Assembly: GCF_000219625.1 (NCBI RefSeq)
Contig: NC_018213.1
Location: 1,730,055-1,794,054 of the forward strand
Length of the DNA stretch: 64,000 nucleotides
DNA from: Zymoseptoria tritici IPO323
Lineage: Eukaryota > Ascomycota > Dothideomycetes > Mycosphaerellales > Mycosphaerellaceae
Direction: 5' to 3'
The notes beneath the pieces are model-generated. The model had not been told where the DNA came from and did not search any database. It saw only the letters and a program-made list of their open reading frames with translations. Positions 1-10,724 of this stretch are shown here, in pieces. The stretch's first letter is position 1, and every line of letters starts with the position of its first letter. Both the position numbers and the translations under genes were made by a program.

Positions 1-1527
1 CTCTGGATTGATGCAATATGCATCGATCAGAGCAATCCAGTTGAGAAGAGCTTGCAGGTACAATCCATGAGCAGTATCTTCGGACGTGCCCATGTCGTGG
101 CCGTGTACCTTGGCCTTGATGAGACCACGATTGACGCACTATTCCGCAACTTGCGCTCCCTCGATCACCTGGCAAAGGACATCAGGATCGCGCAGCCTGA
201 CGAGGTCATCGAGCTCGGCATGGGGGGCATGTCCGCTCGCGAAGCGTACATCAACCATGCATGGCCGAAGTTTCACCCGGCTCGGAAAGAGAGTCTCGCC
301 AGATGCTACACGGAAATGTCCAACCGGCCGTACTGGAGCCGGCTTTGGATTGTCCAAGAACTCAGGGCTGCGAGAAAGATTGAGATTATGTGCGGCACTG
401 CGAGCTATGACTGGACATGGCTCAATGAATTTCAAATCGAGCGCCATCTCAAGATAACGCATTTGACTCCCATGCGGCGCGCTACGCCTATGTTAGTCCG
501 TGGCGACGTTGTATCACATGCCTGGGCGGGAGGTACTACCCTTCCACTTCAGCAGCTCACTGGAAATCTGGAAATGTACAGATTTCTATTGTGCTCGGAC
601 CCGAGAGATCGCATTTATGCTGTGCTTAGCATGCTCCCCCAGCCGCGAGGGTGGCCGCCGCTAGAGGTCGACTATGAGAAGTCCGCAGTGCAACTGGCCA
701 AGGATTGTATTTGCCACTTCAATCACAACGACGACGGTGTTGACTATGTTACCTTGTCGTCCTTGGCGAGGGCGACAGCACTGCTGCTCGAGGGCTTGCA
801 AATCACCAGCGGCGATATTCGCAGCCAGCTGGAGTGGCCTCGGATCTGCCCGGCGCAAGAACATCTCGAGGGGCATGAAACAGTCACTGTCCTAGTCTTG
901 TATGATTACGCCGAGTATTACAATATTGCCAATCTGGAACCACATACTGGCCGCCTGGCTCTCGCCAGCACCCATGCGCATTTCAAGGATGACCTTTGGC
1001 CTTGGCTCGATCAGTATCCGGAGCTACCGGAACGAAAGTCATGTCTATGGGTCAACAATCAGGTCGTAGCTGTCACTTGCCCAGGAACACGCTCCGGCGA
1101 TCTAGTGATTCCTTTGGATCTGACGAGTGCATGTCACTTTGGGCTCGTTCTGCGCCGAATTTCCAACGAAGCATATCGTATCCTAGGTCGAGCATTCATA
1201 CGCCCTGGACTTGAAGTTTGCGACACCATGACTATGAGGTCGACCGATGTCACCCACGACTTCTGCTGTAAGGTGGGAGGCAGCCCGCTTGGACGACTGA
1301 GCTTAACTGTTACGATCGACGAGTGGCTGCTCATGATGGTATCATTGCGGCCTGAAGTGGCAAATGAGCTCGACAAGCTGCAACAGAAAATTCTGCGTGC
1401 AGAAACACAGCCTTTCCCGAAGGGACCACAGAAGCAGAGCAGAACCGGGTCGAGTAGGGCTGCCTGGTCGCAAATCAGCATCACGGACGTTGTGACTACA
1501 GAGTCGGCATGTCGATCGGGATTATGA
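1..1527 (+). CDS. HET-domain (heterokaryon incompatibility) protein, 5' end outside window
   Basis: The frame is open from the first base of the window and opens with LWIDAICIDQ, the most conserved block of the HET domain. It continues with SIFGRAHVVAVYLGL and, further on, SRLWIVQEL, both typical HET blocks. About 508 residues are present and the N-terminal part of the domain lies outside the window. HET proteins trigger cell death when genetically different hyphae fuse. After about residue 160 the protein has no domain I recognise, as is usual in this family. The end is a clean TGA. It heads a run of three HET-type genes, two on this strand and one opposite. Confidence 0.85.
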   Translation, partial: LWIDAICIDQSNPVEKSLQVQSMSSIFGRAHVVAVYLGLDETTIDALFRNLRSLDHLAKDIRIAQPDEVIELGMGGMSAREAYINHAWPKFHPARKESLARCYTEMSNRPYWSRLWIVQELRAARKIEIMCGTASYDWTWLNEFQIERHLKITHLTPMRRATPMLVRGDVVSHAWAGGTTLPLQQLTGNLEMYRFLLCSDPRDRIYAVLSMLPQPRGWPPLEVDYEKSAVQLAKDCICHFNHNDDGVDYVTLSSLARATALLLEGLQITSGDIRSQLEWPRICPAQEHLEGHETVTVLVLYDYAEYYNIANLEPHTGRLALASTHAHFKDDLWPWLDQYPELPERKSCLWVNNQVVAVTCPGTRSGDLVIPLDLTSACHFGLVLRRISNEAYRILGRAFIRPGLEVCDTMTMRSTDVTHDFCCKVGGSPLGRLSLTVTIDEWLLMMVSLRPEVANELDKLQQKILRAETQPFPKGPQKQSRTGSSRAAWSQISITDVVTTESACRSGL

Positions 1528-2148
1528 AGCTTGCACCACTACCAGACGCACCGGTATAAGGAGAAAACGACAGAAAACGTACGGTGAAGAGATACTATGA
1601 TACTGCATGGCGACAATTCCGGTATAGCGAGGAGGTTCACAGCACACACGGACCACAGCATGGTACAGCAGGTGATGTTCGAGGCCATCAAGGCAATTCG
1701 TGTCGACGTGGCCGTCAGCACTTGCTGCAGCTAAGCGAAACTCCCGTCCCAAGCTGCTCGTACTTAGCCTTAGTGGCAAAGTTGAAGCGAGCTGCAAGGC
1801 TACTGTCAAGGTCATGCTGACAGCCATGTGCCACGATATCTTAGAAGCGAGGACCAGCGCATCTTTGGAACACAGCTCAATGATACTCGGGACTAAACCC
1901 ACCATATACACCTCTTGACATGGTTCGCACCGGTCGAGGCTAGACTGACCGGTGTACGCTAATACTCGGTCGAGGATGACCAGCGCATCGTTGGAGCGCT
2001 GCCTTGCGTCTGCGTCCCCGACACATGTATTTGCCCAATGCACAGCAGGCTCTGTAGCTGACTGCAGCCTCGACTTACATTATGACCCGTATTTGCGATC
2101 CAGCTGTCGTGGGCAGAGTACAATCACGACTAGTCCGAGCACACTACC
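1528..2148. other. Intergenic stretch, no supported gene
   Basis: This lies between the HET gene and the HET-like fragment. A 173-codon minus-strand frame crosses it but shows no domain, signal peptide or conserved block. A short phrase, CCAGCGCATC followed by (T/G)TTGGA, occurs twice about 130 bp apart. I see nothing else. Confidence 0.4.
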
Positions 2149-2976
2149 ATGGAAACAATCATGGAGCACATCTACCTCGTCAACATCCACGACTACAGGC
2201 GGTACCGGATAGCATTTTCTGACCGGCCTAAATTCGCCACGGTATCTGATGAATCTTTCAGCCCAAGCTCGCTCGACTTTGCATCATATCCTCGGAATGA
2301 CGACGTCCCAGCTCGACACGAAGCCAGCTGGACTACAGTCAAGACCCTTTGCAACTTCCTGCTGCTCCGCGTTCAGACTCTCGACGTACACTGGGTCTGG
2401 TTCACTGCGGTTTGTGTCGATCAATGCAACCAGAAAGAGCTTGCTGCAACTTTCGCTGGCGATGGCTGGTGGCTCAAGCGAACTACCCTGTACATCGTGT
2501 ACCTCTGGGATGTGCCCGAGAAGGATTTTAAACAGAGCGCATACGCCTGTGCAAGGGAAAACACACTGATGGTATCAACGATGTATTGCGTACTCTTCGT
2601 CGACCGGAACTGGCGCACGATCGGTCACAAGGCTAGAGGTCTTGGTCAAGATGTGCACGCAGGACCTTGGGAGCCACTCGGTCTCGCAGCGCTTCCGGTG
2701 CTTGGAGAATGCATCAACTCGCAGCTGGCTGAGCTTTATCGTGACTCGAGACCTGCGGTCCCCGAAAAGACAGTCATCGGTAAAGGAGAAATTTCGCCAG
2801 CCACCTGGAAAGCGCTCTGTCAGCTTCCAACGATTTTACAGGCGAAACCGAACACAGCAGAGCCAAGGACGAGCGCGGCAGGAAACGGAAGACCGCAACA
2901 GGAAAATGGACGACTGCGGCAGGTGCCTGAGCAGTCTCGAGGGAAGTCGGGTAGAATTTCGCAGACCTGGTCGTGA
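2149..2976 (+). pseudogene. Degenerate HET-like reading frame
   Basis: The 275-codon frame starts with ATG and keeps weak but ordered traces of a HET domain: YLVNIHDYRRYRI near the start, VWFTAVCVDQCNQKELAA (compare the W-D-x-C-I-x-Q block), then YIVYLWDVPE. A segment ending VLFVDRNWRTIGHK resembles the block that follows the W-T-L-Q-E-L motif in the HET-E type. The intervening R-G-W-T-L-Q-E-L segment itself is missing, so the domain looks internally deleted. The last 60 residues are low-complexity. A functional but diverged HET paralogue is possible; I favour a decayed copy because it sits between two better HET genes. Confidence 0.45.
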
Positions 2977-3142
2977 AGTTACTCATGGTCTTGCGCATTT
3001 ACTGGGCGTTGCTTTGGGTGCGTTGTTCAACGGTTTCCTCAGTGTAAACTTGCACCTGAGTGGCTTGAGATTTGTACTGTCAGTGGAAACTTGAAAGTCG
3101 CTTGAACAAGACCTCCATGTTCTCCTTATCTCTTCTTGTGGC

Positions 3143-5203
3143 TCAATACAAAGTCCAGCTCCTCAGCTGAAACAATTGACGGATTGATCGCTCGACATTC
3201 TCATCCACATCGACGACCCCTACGCGTTTGCAAGTCGCCTCTCTCGTGCGAACAACTACAAGCATCACTATCTTGTTGACACCTGCGGTCGTTCTTCCTC
3301 GACCAAGCGAGACGAGCGTCAATACAGGCTGAGACCTGAATCGATCACTCGGCGGGAAGAGTTTTCCTTCGCAAGTAGCACGGGACCCTTCCACGGCGAA
3401 TGATGTGCATGTATCGAGTGAATAATGCCCTTCTACCACCCCTGCCCGACCGAACCTCACGTCCAGCATTGGTGCTTCAATCATGAGGCATTTGGCGAGG
3501 TGGATCATAGAATCTGACGATTCATGCCTCGCTCCAGCTTCCCCTCCTCCGTCGACTCCGCCAAGTCGTACTTTGACCTGACGGTGTGCGACTAAACTCT
3601 GTTCACCCGCATTGAGGAAAGGGGCGGAACCGCAACGAGCTTGAAACAATGGCGACTGCCCGTTGATGCCTCCAGGCAAGTACCAGCCGGTCCATGACCA
3701 GCTCGGGAAGTCCGGCCGACGCTCGCAAATGAAGACAGTTTTCCAGCACAGGCTAGTGATGAAACGATCCAGCTTAGAAGATCTTTCGAAGACGGTGCGT
3801 GGGAGTATTGGAACGCCAGAGACAACCGCCATGTCCGGATACATTTGCTTGAGCTGCGCGAACGTTCCGGCGATGGCATTGAGAATGTCTTCGGATGCGG
3901 TCAGTCTGCGCTTGGTGTACTCGGCGATGTGGTTGTAGACATGATCCAGCGGATCGGGTCGAGCAGAGGAGATACCGTTGAACACTTCAAATTCGTTCCA
4001 TCGGCGTATTGGTTCGAGAGCGATCTCGTCGGAATCATCGCTTAAGCGATGTGAAGTAGAAAGCTGCAAATTCCCAGCAGGTTTCAGGCGGCCCACGAGC
4101 CCTTCCATGTAGTGCGATGTGTTGCATTTGAGATAGAACTGGTCCTTCAATATAATGAGCCGCCGGGTTGACAAAATACCCTCTTGGTAGCACCAAGCCC
4201 TCTCGCTACACTCAGAGTTCTCTATCTCAAACCGGGGCGTTGGGGGGCAGAGGACGTATCCGATACCGCTAATATGAATCTTTTGGGACGGTCGACGATC
4301 TGTCACGCCTGAAAGACCTTGAACGCCATCGGCAGCGATTATGGTCATGTCTGATCGGGTGTAGATCTGGTCCATCTGGCCGATTTGAAGTCTTCTTAAC
4401 CTCAGGGACTCTGGATCAGACGCCTGGCTGATGCAGTATCGATCTACCCACAGGAAATTGTAGCCGAGCTCGAGAGTGAGCTGCATCGTATCTTCCATGA
4501 GCGGAGGCAAAGGTCGTCGTAAAGGCTCTCCAACTCGATGTCGGTCCAGATCCTCAATCGCTGCACTGTACACATAGCTCAAAGTCAGATATGGCTCTTC
4601 GTTCAGCCGCTCGACGATGCGTCTGGTGGTACAGTTGACCAGCTTGATAGGCTCCATACACTCTCGAAGAAAGCCGTGAAAGCAGCCTTCATGCGATGAC
4701 TTGCAGGTAAACAGCTCTGCACTGATGACTGCTGGGTCCAAGTGGGTGCCCAGTAGAACAGCAGACCCAGCGACAGGGTACTTTTCCAAAGCTTCCTGCG
4801 ATAGCCAGCCGCGGCCGCGTACGCAGTTGAATAGCTCCTCTTCATAACCGTCGACCGTGTTCGCTTCTTCCACGACGGCATACGACACCGCAGATCCCCA
4901 ATCTCGCAGCTCTGCAGAGGGACTGTTTTCGAACAGAGTAAGCGTGTTGAAAGGTACAATGCAATATGCCACCTCGCCATCTACGTCCCACTCAAGAACG
5001 TCGTCTTCCCACTGTGGAACATCCTCAGTCTCTCCAAAGCCTTCGATACCAGCCAGGTGAGCAAGAGTGTGACATAGATCACATTCACGGTCCCATTCGG
5101 CTAGTTTTCCGAGCGGTATTGTACGGCTTTGTTCAGTGAAGCTCTTTGCACCAAGCTTGATGCATCGACAGCGGTGACAACGATCTTGCGCACGCCCGAA
5201 CAT
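3143..5203 (-). CDS. HET-domain protein
   Basis: Single-exon gene of 686 residues starting at a true ATG. An N-terminal region contains CHRCRC and CDLC cysteine pairs. The HET domain begins near residue 205 with YLTLSYVYS, followed by FLWVDRYCISQ, MDQIYTRSDMTIIAADG and RAWCYQEGILSTRRLI. All blocks are in the standard order and spacing, so the domain looks intact, though Tyr replaces Trp in the first block (usual LSYVWG). HET proteins act in non-self recognition and programmed cell death. The gene faces the two HET frames to its left. No intron is needed. Confidence 0.88.
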   Translation of the reverse strand: MFGRAQDRCHRCRCIKLGAKSFTEQSRTIPLGKLAEWDRECDLCHTLAHLAGIEGFGETEDVPQWEDDVLEWDVDGEVAYCIVPFNTLTLFENSPSAELRDWGSAVSYAVVEEANTVDGYEEELFNCVRGRGWLSQEALEKYPVAGSAVLLGTHLDPAVISAELFTCKSSHEGCFHGFLRECMEPIKLVNCTTRRIVERLNEEPYLTLSYVYSAAIEDLDRHRVGEPLRRPLPPLMEDTMQLTLELGYNFLWVDRYCISQASDPESLRLRRLQIGQMDQIYTRSDMTIIAADGVQGLSGVTDRRPSQKIHISGIGYVLCPPTPRFEIENSECSERAWCYQEGILSTRRLIILKDQFYLKCNTSHYMEGLVGRLKPAGNLQLSTSHRLSDDSDEIALEPIRRWNEFEVFNGISSARPDPLDHVYNHIAEYTKRRLTASEDILNAIAGTFAQLKQMYPDMAVVSGVPILPRTVFERSSKLDRFITSLCWKTVFICERRPDFPSWSWTGWYLPGGINGQSPLFQARCGSAPFLNAGEQSLVAHRQVKVRLGGVDGGGEAGARHESSDSMIHLAKCLMIEAPMLDVRFGRAGVVEGHYSLDTCTSFAVEGSRATCEGKLFPPSDRFRSQPVLTLVSLGRGRTTAGVNKIVMLVVVRTREATCKRVGVVDVDENVERSIRQLFQLRSWTLY

Positions 5204-5564
5204 TGCTCAAGTTATAAGAAACCCAACAACTTCATGAGCGAAAAAAGGGTTGGCACTTGGCTCGTATCTGGGCCATCTAAAGACTCGCAGGACGTAGTTG
5301 TATAGTTCAAGTCATGTAAGAGCGGTAGCAAGCCAATCGTTGCGGCAGCCTGACGGTCCTCTTGATCACATCCTGTGGACATCATGTTCCTTCACAGACC
5401 CCTGCAACGCCCTGCAGACAGAAGCGAGATGTAAGCTGCAGTCAGCTACACTCCACCCTGCGCCACGATGAGACGCCGTGACGAGGTATATTCATGTACT
5501 TCGCGTAAAGGTCGAGCTGCCACCAAGCACCTCTGAGAAAGCCGACTGACGCTCAAAACTCATA
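5204..5564. other. Intergenic, probable promoter of the minus-strand HET gene
   Basis: 360 bp upstream of the HET start and downstream of the next minus-strand gene. No TATA box, repeat or conserved element stands out. Confidence 0.3.
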
Positions 5565-7146
5565 TCACTTGGCGGGCGCCAAAGACGAATGCTGACTTGA
5601 AGCCGAAGACAGCGACGACTTCGACAACGATCCAGCAACTCTTGCCGCGTAGGTCTCCTTGGCTTGGTGAAAGTCATCGTACCAGGGAACTCCATCGAAT
5701 GGCAGCATCGACCAGTGCTTCAGCATAGCCTCTTGCTTCGAATCTGGCTGAAGTCGGACGTAAGCGTGCATTCTCTTGTCCATGCCCCCTCCCTCTCCAT
5801 GGCGCGGGTTCTCTTGCTCGACTTCGAGCTTAGTTCCGAAGTGAGTCTCGATATACTCGCTTGAACTTCCGTCCTTAGCAGGTCTCGTCGAGGTTCTCCG
5901 ACCAATATCGAAGCTGAAGGAATGGCACATCGCCCAGGTGCTAAAAACCAGGAGAACGACCGTGTATATCTGCGTGAGCAGGGAGCTCATGCCGAGGATA
6001 CACATCTGTGTGCCAAACGCTGTCCACCCGCAGTAGCGAGCCGCGTGATAGAGCTTGGGCCGCGGTAGGGTTGCTTCGCGCACAAAAACCTGTAGTATGC
6101 GGCGAGGAGCGTAAATAGTGACCATCTTGCCGTCTGCTCGAGTCACCAGCATCTTCACTGTATCTTCCATGGTCGGAGCTGATTGCTCGCGATGGAGTTG
6201 TTTGACAGATGCCAGGGAGGAGTCCGACGTCGTATCCGGCAGATGAGGCCCTGATTGGAAATTTGGGAGCTTCTCATCGTCCAGCGACATTGTGGGTACG
6301 GGCACACTCTTCGGAGCGGCGTCCGAGTCCAGGGCACGTCGGCGCTGCCAGAGAATGAAGCTCCGAACCATGATGGAGCATACGATGGCACACGCATTAC
6401 CGAAGCCAAACCAGTCACCCATCTGCGGAAACGTCAGCTGGGATCTTGGAAGTCGTTCGGTCAACTCACAAGAACAGTGAAGATAAGCAAAGGAGCCACA
6501 GCCAGGAAAGATAACAAAGGAGCGACAAGATCGACAGCGCCAATCTGTCGAGGCTTCTCGCTGACTTGCCAGCGGAAAATAGTCGTGGCATTCAGCACCT
6601 TCTGCGCAGACAGCCATCGAGTGAACCAGCTCTTCAATTCGGTCGTCGTGATGCCATCGGTGATGTTGTATAGCGAGTATCCAGCTTGCTCATCCGCGAA
6701 TCGATCGCCGGCCACGATGTATGCAGCGAGAAATGGCAGATACTCCGTATATCGTCGCCGCTCCAGTGTTCCGAGCGCTTTGTTAACCTCGTCGGCTCCT
6801 AGAAGGGTGACGAGGCCCAGTGCGTCGATGGAGAACGGTCGCCACTGTTTGACCTCCCGCCATGGCATAGTAGCGGCGCTTCGCTCGGCGAGCTTCGTCA
6901 TTGCATCGATTCTGGGCAGTGGTGCCATTAGCGTGGGGTGCAAGATGTGACGGGCACAATGGGTACTCACAAGACATATTGCATATTGCCTCGAGCAGTA
7001 TTATAGCCAGCGAAGTGTTGACGAGGCTCTCGTTGCAGAAGAGGCCTTGTTCTCGCTAAGGTGAGGAGCTCCACTTTATGCGGGTTGCTGGTTGCTGCGT
7101 ACAGAGCTCCCAACCCGCAGGACACCCACTCGAGTTTTCCAATCAT
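5565..7146 (-). CDS. Uncharacterised fungal multi-pass membrane protein, three exons
   Basis: Hand-built model: exons 6971-7146, 6470-6911 and 5565-6422, with introns 6912-6970 and 6423-6469 starting GTGAGT on the minus strand and ending CAG. Exon lengths sum to 492 codons. The joints restore sequence such as GNMQYV-LIDAM and LLIFTVL-MGDWFGFG. Hydrophobic segments lie at the exon 2/3 junction (two) and around residues 330-390 in exon 3 (CILGMSSLLTQIYTVVLL). The C-terminal tail is Ser-rich. This type of protein is common in ascomycetes and has no assigned function that I know. The start at 7146 is the only in-frame ATG that fits; a further upstream exon cannot be excluded. Confidence 0.65.
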
Positions 7147-7517
7147 TGTGACATGTAGTCATCGAGCTTTGGTCCGGGCACACACCGGTTATGGCTGCAC
7201 GCGGCTCAATGCACAGAACCATGAGCCAGGAGACAGATGCATCGTTTGCATAGCACGGCCTCTAATTCAACTTGGAGGCCGTCCATAGTTCGAAGGCGGC
7301 TCTCGCCATGCATTGTTCGACCTCAGCTTCATGTCAGCTTCATGACTGCTGATAATTGATCACTACCAATCAGCCATCAACTCCACCTGCGCCTCTGCAC
7401 GAAGTTAAGGCCCACGGCGATCTTGCATTGTTTGCCTAGCACGGCCTCCATTCCATCTGACGGTCCACCAGCAGGTCAGCCTCGAGACCGCTGACAATAC
7501 ATTGAAATCTTGTACAA
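7147..7517. other. Intergenic, with an imperfect 30-bp direct repeat
   Basis: Two copies of a phrase around TTTGC(A/C)TAGCACGGCCTC lie near 7232-7262 and 7425-7455. The region separates two minus-strand genes. No coding sequence is supported. Confidence 0.35.
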
Positions 7518-10196
7518 TTAAATACCAACTCCTGGCGGCCCCCCAGCTTTGTCCGTCTGCGCTTTAGCGAATTGCGACAACATGCCGAGAACGCCTGCAT
7601 TACCCGCTTTGCTGTCATCTGGACCCTCCTCATTCTCGGTATCACTGTCCAGCTGTGCTGCGCCCGGTGCATCTGCATACTCTTGCAAGTCACTATCCTG
7701 CGCCATGATTCTGCTCTCGGTAATGCCGCCACCACTCGCGGGCTCTTTCCTCTGCGTCTGCGGAGCTGAAAGCGGGGAGAACGGCGCTGGTCTCGCGCGG
7801 CGTGGGTTGAGTGGTCTTTGCTGTGGTGAGAGGATTCGAGAAGCTGAGGGCGCAGCATCCGCTCTTCTCGTGGACGGCGGAGTACGTCTCGTGGCCGCAG
7901 TAGGGAACCCATCACCCTCTTCGGCGATCGATGGTGGTGGAATCACGTCTGGCCACGAGGGAGGAGGCCGCCATCTCCGCGCACCGGATTGGTCCCGGCG
8001 TTGAGTGTAATGACTGTAGTATTGCTGAAAGTTCTGCATGGAGGCCGCCATCTTGTCATCCTTCAGGCCGTAGTAGTCGTCACGCAGACCGTCAGGCTCT
8101 TCGAGCATTGTGGTCGGGTCTTCAACATTCGGATCCTTTTTGAAGCCGAACACTGCGAAGTTGCACTGATGACCGACGCCTTCAACATGCACCGTCGTTT
8201 CCCGGAAGAAGTCGATGATGCGCTCGCAGTTCCTTCCGGAATTGCGCCACAAAATCCATGGTGCCAGTACCAGACTCGCGACCTCCTCCACGAAGATGAG
8301 GACCTTCATCTGATACATCGCTGAGAATTCTGCGCGCACTTCATTACTGTGCAGACGGCCTTTCCAGTGCGATGGCATGTAGTGGGTGAAGAGGAGCACA
8401 TCTTTGAGGTGCCTCACCGGATCGTGGGTCTCATGCTCGTCGGGCAGTGCACCATGCGCAACACCAAAGATCACACCCATGACAGTCAGCCAGAAAACGA
8501 CTGTTCGTCCAGGTGTAACTTCAAAGCCAAGGAAGAGCTCCGAGTCAAGCAGGGTCGCAAGTGTTAGGACAGCAGCAAAGGATCCGCTGACGAACGCCAC
8601 AAAGCGGCAAATCTGGTCGGTCTTGTCCTTGGGAACCTCCTTGACATAGTCATTCGCGAATGGATACGCTTGGCGCAGACGACGGTCGAAGAGATGCTGT
8701 AGCTCGTTCAGCTGACGCATCTTCCACTCTGCGAATGGTGTAAAAGCCCGAGCGCTGGCTCTGGAGGGATTGCGGGTGAACTCGGTGTAGTATCGGAAGA
8801 AGTACACCAGACAAAAGCGAAGAATGTTGAACGGCGCAAAAGCAATGCTCGCCAATGCTGCGAGACGGAATCGGGTGCGCATGGCTTCGACCAACACCTT
8901 TCGATTTTTCACCTCCAGGCAGAACGGGCGGATGCCGCCTCTCTCATCGAAAATGAAGTTCGTCATGCAGAAGCCGATGCACCACTCCAGACTTTTCGAG
9001 TAGAACTGCTTCTGGCCCAAGAATGGGATGGGCAAGGTAAAATCCAAGATGTCTTTGTTGTAAAAGACGACATAGTAGTTGGTCTGCCGCATGAGTCTGT
9101 TGGCGATCGTCTCGGCGGTCAATCGTTGCTGCGGCTCCCTGTATTCGATGTACTTCTTCAGATGCGGAGCCGGGTTGGCTGTCGCGACGTTTGCGTTCTG
9201 CACCTTCACCAAACCGTCAACCACTCTTCTCCACGAGGAGGTCTGCAAGTCGTCATCACTAATGTCGAGGACATGTTCGTAGAGGTTTCGCATCTTAAAT
9301 AGCCGCCTTGAGTCCTGGATACCCTGTATCGCCTTTGACAGCCAGTAGATGATGAAGAAGAATAACATTGCTTTCTTGAACCATGATGATTTCGCGACGC
9401 ACTGTTTGACCAACACCTCCGCAGTTGACTTGCTGTGCGGGATTTTGGAGTAGTCGATGCAAGATGTGAGAAACATGGCAAATCCAAAGACGAACCCTTC
9501 AGTAAGCAGGGTGAGTACACGGTTGAGCAGAATGGAGTAAACGCCATGGCCAACAAAATATTCGTAGGCCTCGACAAGGAATGCGTCAAGATTGTTGGCG
9601 TTGGTGTAAAGCCACATGGCTTCCGCTGTTGGACTGGCTCTAGCTGGCAATGGAGCTGTGGTAGTAGGCTGTGTCGTTCTGGATGTCGCTCTTGCTGGCC
9701 TGGTACTCTGGACGCCATACGCCTCGGAGGCATGAAGGCCTTGTTGTTCTTGTGTGGCCCTCCACTGCGCTTCAGCTCGAGCAAGCTTCGTCTGGACCAT
9801 GTTCTCCGCTGCCGATGCTCGACTTGGTCCCGCGGCCGTCATTCGATGACTCTTTGGCTCGACAAGTAGCGAATCTGGAACGTCTTCATCGTCAAGGGTG
9901 TCCAATTTCCTTCGACCACTCTTCTTAGCTTTCGCATCCTGCCATCGTTCTGATTGTCTCTGCATGACAGGCGGAGAATCGCCAGCGGTTGATTGATTTG
10001 GTTCCTCCGTGGTATCGTACAAAAAAGCGTCTGGGTTCTCGTCTTCTTCGTGAAAGTCGTCGTATTCGCGTGGAGCTCTTTGTGCTTCGATGTCGGCGTG
10101 TCTCGTGGTATCCTGTCGTAAAGCTTCGTAGACTGAAATATCTCCCTCCGCGACCGGCAGAAACCTAGACAACACCCGTGAGGACATCATCTCCAT
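7518..10196 (-). CDS. ATG9: Autophagy-related protein 9 (phospholipid scramblase of autophagosome precursors)
   Basis: 892 residues in a single exon. The open frame extends 24 codons further upstream but begins there with TTG; the first ATG gives MEMMSSRVLSRFLP, the usual ATG9 N-terminus. The conserved APG9 domain runs from about residue 220 to 720, with blocks such as GHGVYSILLNRVLTLLT, FNILRFCLVYFFRYYTEF, FTPFAEWKMRQLNELQH and GVGHQCNFAVFGF. Several membrane segments fall in the domain; the N- and C-terminal tails are long, polar and disordered, as in the family. ATG9 vesicles supply membrane to the growing phagophore, working with the ATG2-ATG18 lipid transfer complex. The gene looks intact although a RIP-mutated retrotransposon begins 340 bp upstream of its start. 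Confidence 0.96.
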   Translation of the reverse strand: MEMMSSRVLSRFLPVAEGDISVYEALRQDTTRHADIEAQRAPREYDDFHEEDENPDAFLYDTTEEPNQSTAGDSPPVMQRQSERWQDAKAKKSGRRKLDTLDDEDVPDSLLVEPKSHRMTAAGPSRASAAENMVQTKLARAEAQWRATQEQQGLHASEAYGVQSTRPARATSRTTQPTTTAPLPARASPTAEAMWLYTNANNLDAFLVEAYEYFVGHGVYSILLNRVLTLLTEGFVFGFAMFLTSCIDYSKIPHSKSTAEVLVKQCVAKSSWFKKAMLFFFIIYWLSKAIQGIQDSRRLFKMRNLYEHVLDISDDDLQTSSWRRVVDGLVKVQNANVATANPAPHLKKYIEYREPQQRLTAETIANRLMRQTNYYVVFYNKDILDFTLPIPFLGQKQFYSKSLEWCIGFCMTNFIFDERGGIRPFCLEVKNRKVLVEAMRTRFRLAALASIAFAPFNILRFCLVYFFRYYTEFTRNPSRASARAFTPFAEWKMRQLNELQHLFDRRLRQAYPFANDYVKEVPKDKTDQICRFVAFVSGSFAAVLTLATLLDSELFLGFEVTPGRTVVFWLTVMGVIFGVAHGALPDEHETHDPVRHLKDVLLFTHYMPSHWKGRLHSNEVRAEFSAMYQMKVLIFVEEVASLVLAPWILWRNSGRNCERIIDFFRETTVHVEGVGHQCNFAVFGFKKDPNVEDPTTMLEEPDGLRDDYYGLKDDKMAASMQNFQQYYSHYTQRRDQSGARRWRPPPSWPDVIPPPSIAEEGDGFPTAATRRTPPSTRRADAAPSASRILSPQQRPLNPRRARPAPFSPLSAPQTQRKEPASGGGITESRIMAQDSDLQEYADAPGAAQLDSDTENEEGPDDSKAGNAGVLGMLSQFAKAQTDKAGGPPGVGI

Positions 10197-10537
10197 CTTG
10201 GTTTGCTTGATCGTTACAAATCTATCTGTCAAGGCAGTTCCGTTGAGCTTTCTGGAGAGAGGAGGCAATCAACGCGAGATTCGTGTTTGCTTCCGCTCAT
10301 TAAGCAAGCTTTAGCAAGCTTCTCCATGCCGATAGTTCAGTCCCTGGTCCAGAATGTGCCATGGTGTGTAGCTAGGGGTCACAAGGTAGATGTAGGAATA
10401 GTAGTATCGGCGCAGGTTGTCAGGTCACAGGCACATCAGAGCACTTCCCGTAGGCATGTGAACGTGATGTGACGGACTAGCTTCGCGATAAGCGAGGGCG
10501 TTGGTCCGCTGATAAAGAGATTAGTAAGCGGACGGGA
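10197..10537. other. Short ATG9 upstream region ending at retrotransposon insertion
   Basis: ATG9 reads away from this stretch, so its promoter and 5' leader must lie here unless they extend into the retrotransposon. Base composition is normal until about 10540, so RIP has not visibly spread into it. I see no TATA box. Confidence 0.35.
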
Positions 10538-10542
10538 ATCAG
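10538..10542. repeat. Target-site duplication, left copy (ATCAG)
   Basis: ATCAG directly precedes the left LTR and is repeated exactly at 16899-16903 after the right LTR. Five base pairs is the standard duplication for Ty1/copia integrases. Confidence 0.93.
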
Positions 10543-10713
10543 TGTTGTGATTGGACTTAAGCTAAGTGGAAGAAGACCTCTAATTGGCAGGTATATATTG
10601 TTATGCAGAGAGAATCTTAAGTGTAAGATTCTTACTTTAGCTATCTGTATGTAGGAATGCCTTAGCACTAGTTACGTGCACTTTACTAATAGTTAGTCTA
10701 ATAATCTATAATA
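10543..10713 (-). repeat. 3' LTR of the copia element
   Basis: 171 bp, starting TGTT and ending (RIP-altered) AATA where the other LTR has AACA. It aligns over its full length with 16728-16898; differences are mainly G/A and C/T transitions at CpA/TpG sites. Confidence 0.93.
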
Positions 10714-10724
10714 CTCCCCTATTA
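10714..10724 (-). other. Polypurine tract of the copia element
   Basis: On the minus strand the sequence just before the 3' LTR reads AATAGGGGAG, a purine run in the correct place to prime plus-strand DNA synthesis. Confidence 0.6.

Noticed and set aside
1522..2043. 173-codon minus-strand frame
   Set aside because: No domain, signal peptide or conserved block; lies antisense to non-coding spacer and starts without supporting context.
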